DNA from: Aphis gossypii
Taxonomy: Eukaryota > Arthropoda > Insecta > Hemiptera > Aphididae
Assembly (NCBI RefSeq): GCF_020184175.1
Contig: NC_065531.1
Coordinates: forward strand, 74,122,604-74,186,603
Length of the DNA stretch: 64,000 nucleotides
Direction of reading: 5' to 3'
Within the stretch, counting starts at the first letter, position 1, and each line of letters begins with the position of its first letter. The position numbers were made by a program, and so were the translations under genes. Positions 61,501-64,000 of this stretch are shown here, in pieces. Under the pieces are notes generated by a model. That model worked only from the letters and a program-made list of their open reading frames with translations, was not told the origin of the DNA and made no database searches.

Positions 61501-64000
61501 TTTGGATGACCAAAAAAACTTGAAAATTTAATAAAAGGTTCCTTATGAGTTATTCTTATTTTAGTTAAAAAACAATCAAAAATCGTTACACACAATTTTT
61601 TTTTATAAGCATTAATAGTTTAAATTTTTACAAAATAAGTCAAAATTGCAAAAATTTGCAAGTGATTTTGAAGTTGAAAAATCATAACATTTGTTGTGTT
61701 TATATTTAATGATCAAAAAGTCAACACTAAGTTCTTCTTCAAGTAGCAATAGAGAAAACTCGAAGTATCATTATAGGAAAAAATTTAAGTGCGTTTAATT
61801 TTAAATTTTTACGAAATAGCGTAACGATAACAATTTATCCTCAAACGATTTTAAATCTTTGTTATTATTAAAAAAGTATAAGTCGTTTATACTTGACAAT
61901 TTCACCAGTTATTTAGATGTGCATTTTTTTTACGTGATTTAATTTCCGAAATATTTTGCTTATTTTAATGCTATTATAAATTTTAGAGGCATTTAAAGTA
62001 TTCATTTTTGTTTATTTTATTTTTTTTATAAATATCGATAAAATGTTTTTGGCCGAGTCAAAATACTTGAAAATATAATACAAAGTTCTTTATACGTTAT
62101 TCTTATAGTGATTAAAAAATTATAAAAATTATTTAGGCACAATTTGAAAGTTCAAATATTGACAAAAATTCGTCAAAATCATGAATATTTACAAATTATT
62201 TTGTAGGTATAATTCGTCAAAAATTTTATATAAGTAGCTAAGATTTTGAAAATTTAATACAAGATTTTCCATAAGTTCAGCTTACAATAATCATAAAAGA
62301 ACTTACATTTTGGTATATTCAGGCCATTAAAACATAAATCACCTTTTTCACTAGCACTTGGAAATTATATCCTAGGCTGACAAATCATCTTCGTTCAGAA
62401 TCATTTTTCGTATACAATGATACCTATCATTGGATTCAAATTTAACACTCCTATAATTAATATAATAGTGATCCACACAGCACCTAATGTACAGCAGAGC
62501 TTTTTTATATTACTGTTGTATATAATAATTTAACAATAAGTAAAAACACTAGCATAGATTTATTCAATTTGTATAGTTTTATTTTATTGTTCATAATACT
62601 GTAGTAGCATAGTACTCAATATTCAAATTTTAGAAATATAAATAAATAAATAAGTAAAAAAATTAATGATGTGGTTTAGGTTTACAATAAATGTAAAGAT
62701 TAGACAACAGAGACAAATATAGAAAAACTGCGAGCCAATTTGATAATTAATGAAAAAAAGAGAAAATGAAATAAAATCAACAGACCCAAATAGAAAGTAC
62801 TTCAAAATATTAAACAGATAACAAATTCATAACACATGACACAACCAACTACAGAAAAATAAACTCTCTTAATCATTCATTATATATCTTGAAAATAAAA
62901 TCAACATTAAACTATTGGACAACATGATACTCAAATATAAATATAACAACAATCCTTCATACATATTTATTTTTTATATCACTTTTGTGTAAATTTCAAA
63001 GGTGACAGTAACAAAATATAACAATACACAATCTTATTTAATAGCTATTAATATTACACAATAAAGAGTTATGATAATATTAAACTATTAAACAGATCAT
63101 CAAGCAAATCTCTCAAGATTTTTTTTAACACAAATATAGAATTATCACTAATTCGAAATCTATAATATTAACACTCAAAATTTGACAATAATAATTATAA
63201 TTTTTATTGCCATTATTGATCAAAAACTTAACACCATCTGACCTAACCACCAATATATAAAACTAAAAATAATTTTCACCAAAATAATTGATCAGCGATT
63301 GCCATGAACTTTGTCATATACAACTGTTTCTCTATATCAAATTTGAAAAAAAAATATTATAATTATGATATATTTGTAACAAAACAATACATTTTAATAT
63401 ATAATCGAATATTAAAAAGTTTTAGAGGAAGCTTCTGGGTGTGCCACAGTCATTATGTATAGTAAATTTTATAGTAATTCATTTTGGATTTAATGATGTT
63501 ATTGAATTATTTCAAAACTATTAATTATTAAGCACTAATATTTACTTACACTGTAAAATAATTAAAAAATAATGTATTAGATTTTTAATCCATACATCAT
63601 CTACTACAGAATATTTTAAGCTTATAAAACAATAAAATAAGCCAAACAAGTTTAAAATTTTATTTTATGAAAGAATATAATATTATTTTTACCTGTATTA
63701 TTTCTTATGTATGTGTGTTCAGAGCTTTGATGAAAATATAAGCTACTTTTAATTGAAGGTAATCCAAAGGCCCAAAATATTGATACAGTTGCACCTGTAA
63801 TAATATAAGTATATAAGCATGTTAATTTAATTCATTATAACCCTCTACTAAACAATATAAGAATAAAATATCTTACCAGCTAACGTTAAATGATTTAAAT
63901 GAGACACAGTTAATATTTTGTTATCAATCAATGTTTGAGCAAGCAAAGCCGATACAAGTCGGCCAAGAAGACATGCCATTTTCATATGGCTAGAAACAGT
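50605..64000 (-). CDS. SLC19-family folate/thiamine carrier (N-terminus beyond window)
   Basis: Multi-pass plasma-membrane carrier of the reduced-folate/thiamine transporter family. Seven exons join in phase on the minus strand: 64000(+)-63877, 63794-63693, 55740-55613, 52964-52862, 52464-52284, 52055-51914, 50718-50605 (stop TAA), giving about 297 residues. Family features in order: KMACLLGRLVSALLAQTL; FWAFGLPSIKSSLYF; a central loop; FTNRYVLQWSIWWALGTCFY; YSQSLWQEIY; WWLVGILTFSQGLVLLIMAQ; YVGYIMFGTFYHIMATVA; YALVFGVNTFMSLLLQTCLT; and a last helix YSGGCLIVGALF before a basic tail. The last exons match the C-terminal half of SLC19 proteins closely. SLC19 proteins are usually about 450-500 residues, so roughly the first 150-200 lie to the right of the window. 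Substrate (thiamine or folate) cannot be decided from this part. One intron is 7.95 kb and rich in transposons. Confidence 0.9.
53100..55612. other. SLC19 intron, AT-rich, with repeat debris
   Basis: No gene. It contains the TTAACTTAA-rich segment at 53577-53745 and diffuse repeat-like sequence around 55015-55340 (an AGGGGCAGACTAAATTAGCA block and a CCGGCCTGGTCC block) without definable ends. Confidence 0.45.
53577..53745 (+). repeat. TTAACTTAA-rich segment, possible hAT-derived fragment
   Basis: Begins CAATGCTGGGCATTAACGAA and consists of multiple direct and inverted TTAACTTAAC / GTTAAGTTAAC motifs. A CAxTGCTGGGCA start followed by such motifs is typical of non-autonomous hAT ends in insects; no matching right end was found. 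Confidence 0.35.
56490..57185 (+). mobile_element. Decayed non-autonomous hAT element with transposase C-terminal remnant
   Basis: A 696 bp element with imperfect terminal inverted repeats (left CAGGAGTCGGCAACC; right, read inversely, CAGGGGCCGGAAACC; 12 of 15 match). The 8 bp flanks are CTCTAGTA (56482-56489) and CTCTAGAA (57186-57193), a near-perfect hAT-type target duplication. Around 56797-56862 a frame reads IFESTYSCEQAFSCMNTIKN, the conserved start of the hAT C-terminal dimerisation region; it is then broken by in-frame stops. An internally deleted, inactive relic in the SLC19 large intron. Confidence 0.8.
57500..58400 (-). repeat. Modular AT-rich repeat family, copy 4 (SLC19 intron)
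   Basis: Interior modules at 57600-58060 lead into the diverged 5' core at 58305-58375 (GACTCAGAATTGTTTTTCGT, AATGATACATCATTGACTAA, TGTACAGCAAAACGA). These match the right end of the copy at 61060-62510 in the same orientation. Confidence 0.5.
59468..59587 (-). CDS. Short ORF with Cys pairs, 39 residues, uncertain
   Basis: On the minus strand, ATG at 59587 opens MAYHQTIPCALCNVHCKVSE, then ICNVWELTL and an acidic end before TGA. CxxC and HC spacing recalls a zinc-binding knuckle but is too short to assign. It lies inside the SLC19 intron on the same strand, so it could be a cryptic exon; it does not connect to the SLC19 exons, which already splice in phase without it. Confidence 0.2.
   Translation of the reverse strand: MAYHQTIPCALCNVHCKVSEICNVWELTLDTNIIYDYDL
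59634..59934. mobile_element. MITE with CAGTGGCGTATTTT inverted ends
   Basis: A 301 bp element. The left end CAGTGGCGTATTTTTATTTT and the right end, read inversely, CAGTGGCGTATTTTGTGTTT are inverted repeats; the right end is followed inwards by a C-run (on the plus strand). Ends of this type occur in hAT-like and related MITEs. Flanks GTCTCAAA and GTTTTGAA are not identical, so the target duplication is unproven. Confidence 0.65.
59945..60100 (+). CDS. Short ORF or first exon, MSNLKQIMKG..., uncertain
   Basis: ATG at 59945 opens a 51-codon frame (MSNLKQIMKGMREKRLSTYS, then NDNKANGSFSSDLTL and on to a TAA at 60098). A strong donor (CTG|GTAAGTG) occurs at 60049/60050. Composition is more balanced and hydrophilic than surrounding noise, with a basic N-terminal half. 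It starts 11 bp after the MITE right end, antisense within the SLC19 intron. It may be a nested gene's first exon or a fragment of an older transposon. No partner exon was found downstream. Confidence 0.3.
   Translation: MSNLKQIMKGMREKRLSTYSNDNKANGSFSSDLTLVSEINVENNELDSSIY
61060..62510 (-). repeat. Modular AT-rich repeat family, most complete copy (SLC19 intron)
   Basis: About 1.45 kb. Read on the minus strand: a 5' core (GTACATTAGGTGCTGTGTGG, AATCCAATGATAGGTATCAT, ATTCTGAACGAAGATGATTT, GTCAGCCTAGG); then interior modules of the type TTTTCAAAATCTTAGCTACT / TACAAAGTTCTTTATACGTT; then a 3' end (ATCGGAAACCACCCCCGAAG, GAAGCATTATTTCGACTAGT, ATTTTACAATG, GTTCAGAATCTAATAAACCA). The order matches copy 2 at 30530-31400. 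No long ORF. No terminal inverted repeat was found, but the 5' and 3' ends both carry a TTCTGAACG / GTTCAGAATC motif. Confidence 0.7.
62511..63692. other. SLC19 intron, AT-rich
   Basis: No gene or recognisable repeat. A 60-codon Phe/Ile-rich frame at 62623-62805 (-) is noise. The intron donor lies at 63692 on the minus strand (ACAG|GTAAAA). Confidence 0.55.

Overview
The window looks like nuclear DNA from an insect, most likely an aphid or close hemipteran. It is very AT-rich, its genes are split into many short exons by GT-AG introns, it carries several DNA-transposon families, and its proteins (an insect-type orphan GPCR, a ferlin, a clip-like/CUB secreted protein, an SLC19 carrier) are animal families. 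The aphid assignment is an inference from sequence texture and repeats. I found no bacterial, organellar or viral gene, no CRISPR array and no convincing tRNA or rRNA.

Layout. Positions 1-7300 are almost gene-free: a Tc1/mariner-type MITE with a transposase remnant (325-670), a GC-richer patch open on both strands (2180-2337), short tandem repeats, and a fragment of an interspersed repeat. Positions 7330-9950 are a CpG-rich, microsatellite-laden block that probably holds the promoter and 5' UTR of a class A GPCR, whose four recognisable coding exons run from 10906 to 17645 (+). After a long AT-rich spacer with a MITE (22694-23132) come four 3' exons of a small multi-pass membrane protein (24031-25196, +).

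The centre is a 29-exon ferlin gene (26853-43137, +). It encodes a type II-like ferlin of about 1630 residues with C2B, FerI, degenerate C2C, FerA, FerB, C2D, C2E, C2F and a C-terminal membrane anchor. Reading phases agree at nearly every junction; one junction breaks the frame. Convergent to it, with only 111 bp between stop codons, lies a complete nine-exon gene (46998-43249, -) for a 415-residue secreted protein with a clip-like cysteine module and a CUB domain. Its start is head-to-head with a possible small two-exon gene (47220-48184, +).

From 50605 to the right edge runs an SLC19-type folate/thiamine carrier (-), with seven exons visible and its N-terminal part outside the window. Its 7.95 kb intron holds a decayed hAT element (56490-57185), a MITE (59634-59934) flanked by two short ORFs, and a full-length copy of a modular AT-rich repeat (about 61060-62510) that also occurs in ferlin introns and elsewhere. 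I see no functional link between the genes; they are ordinary neighbours in a euchromatic insect region. Exon maps were built by reading splice sites and phases by eye, so individual junctions may be off by a few bases.
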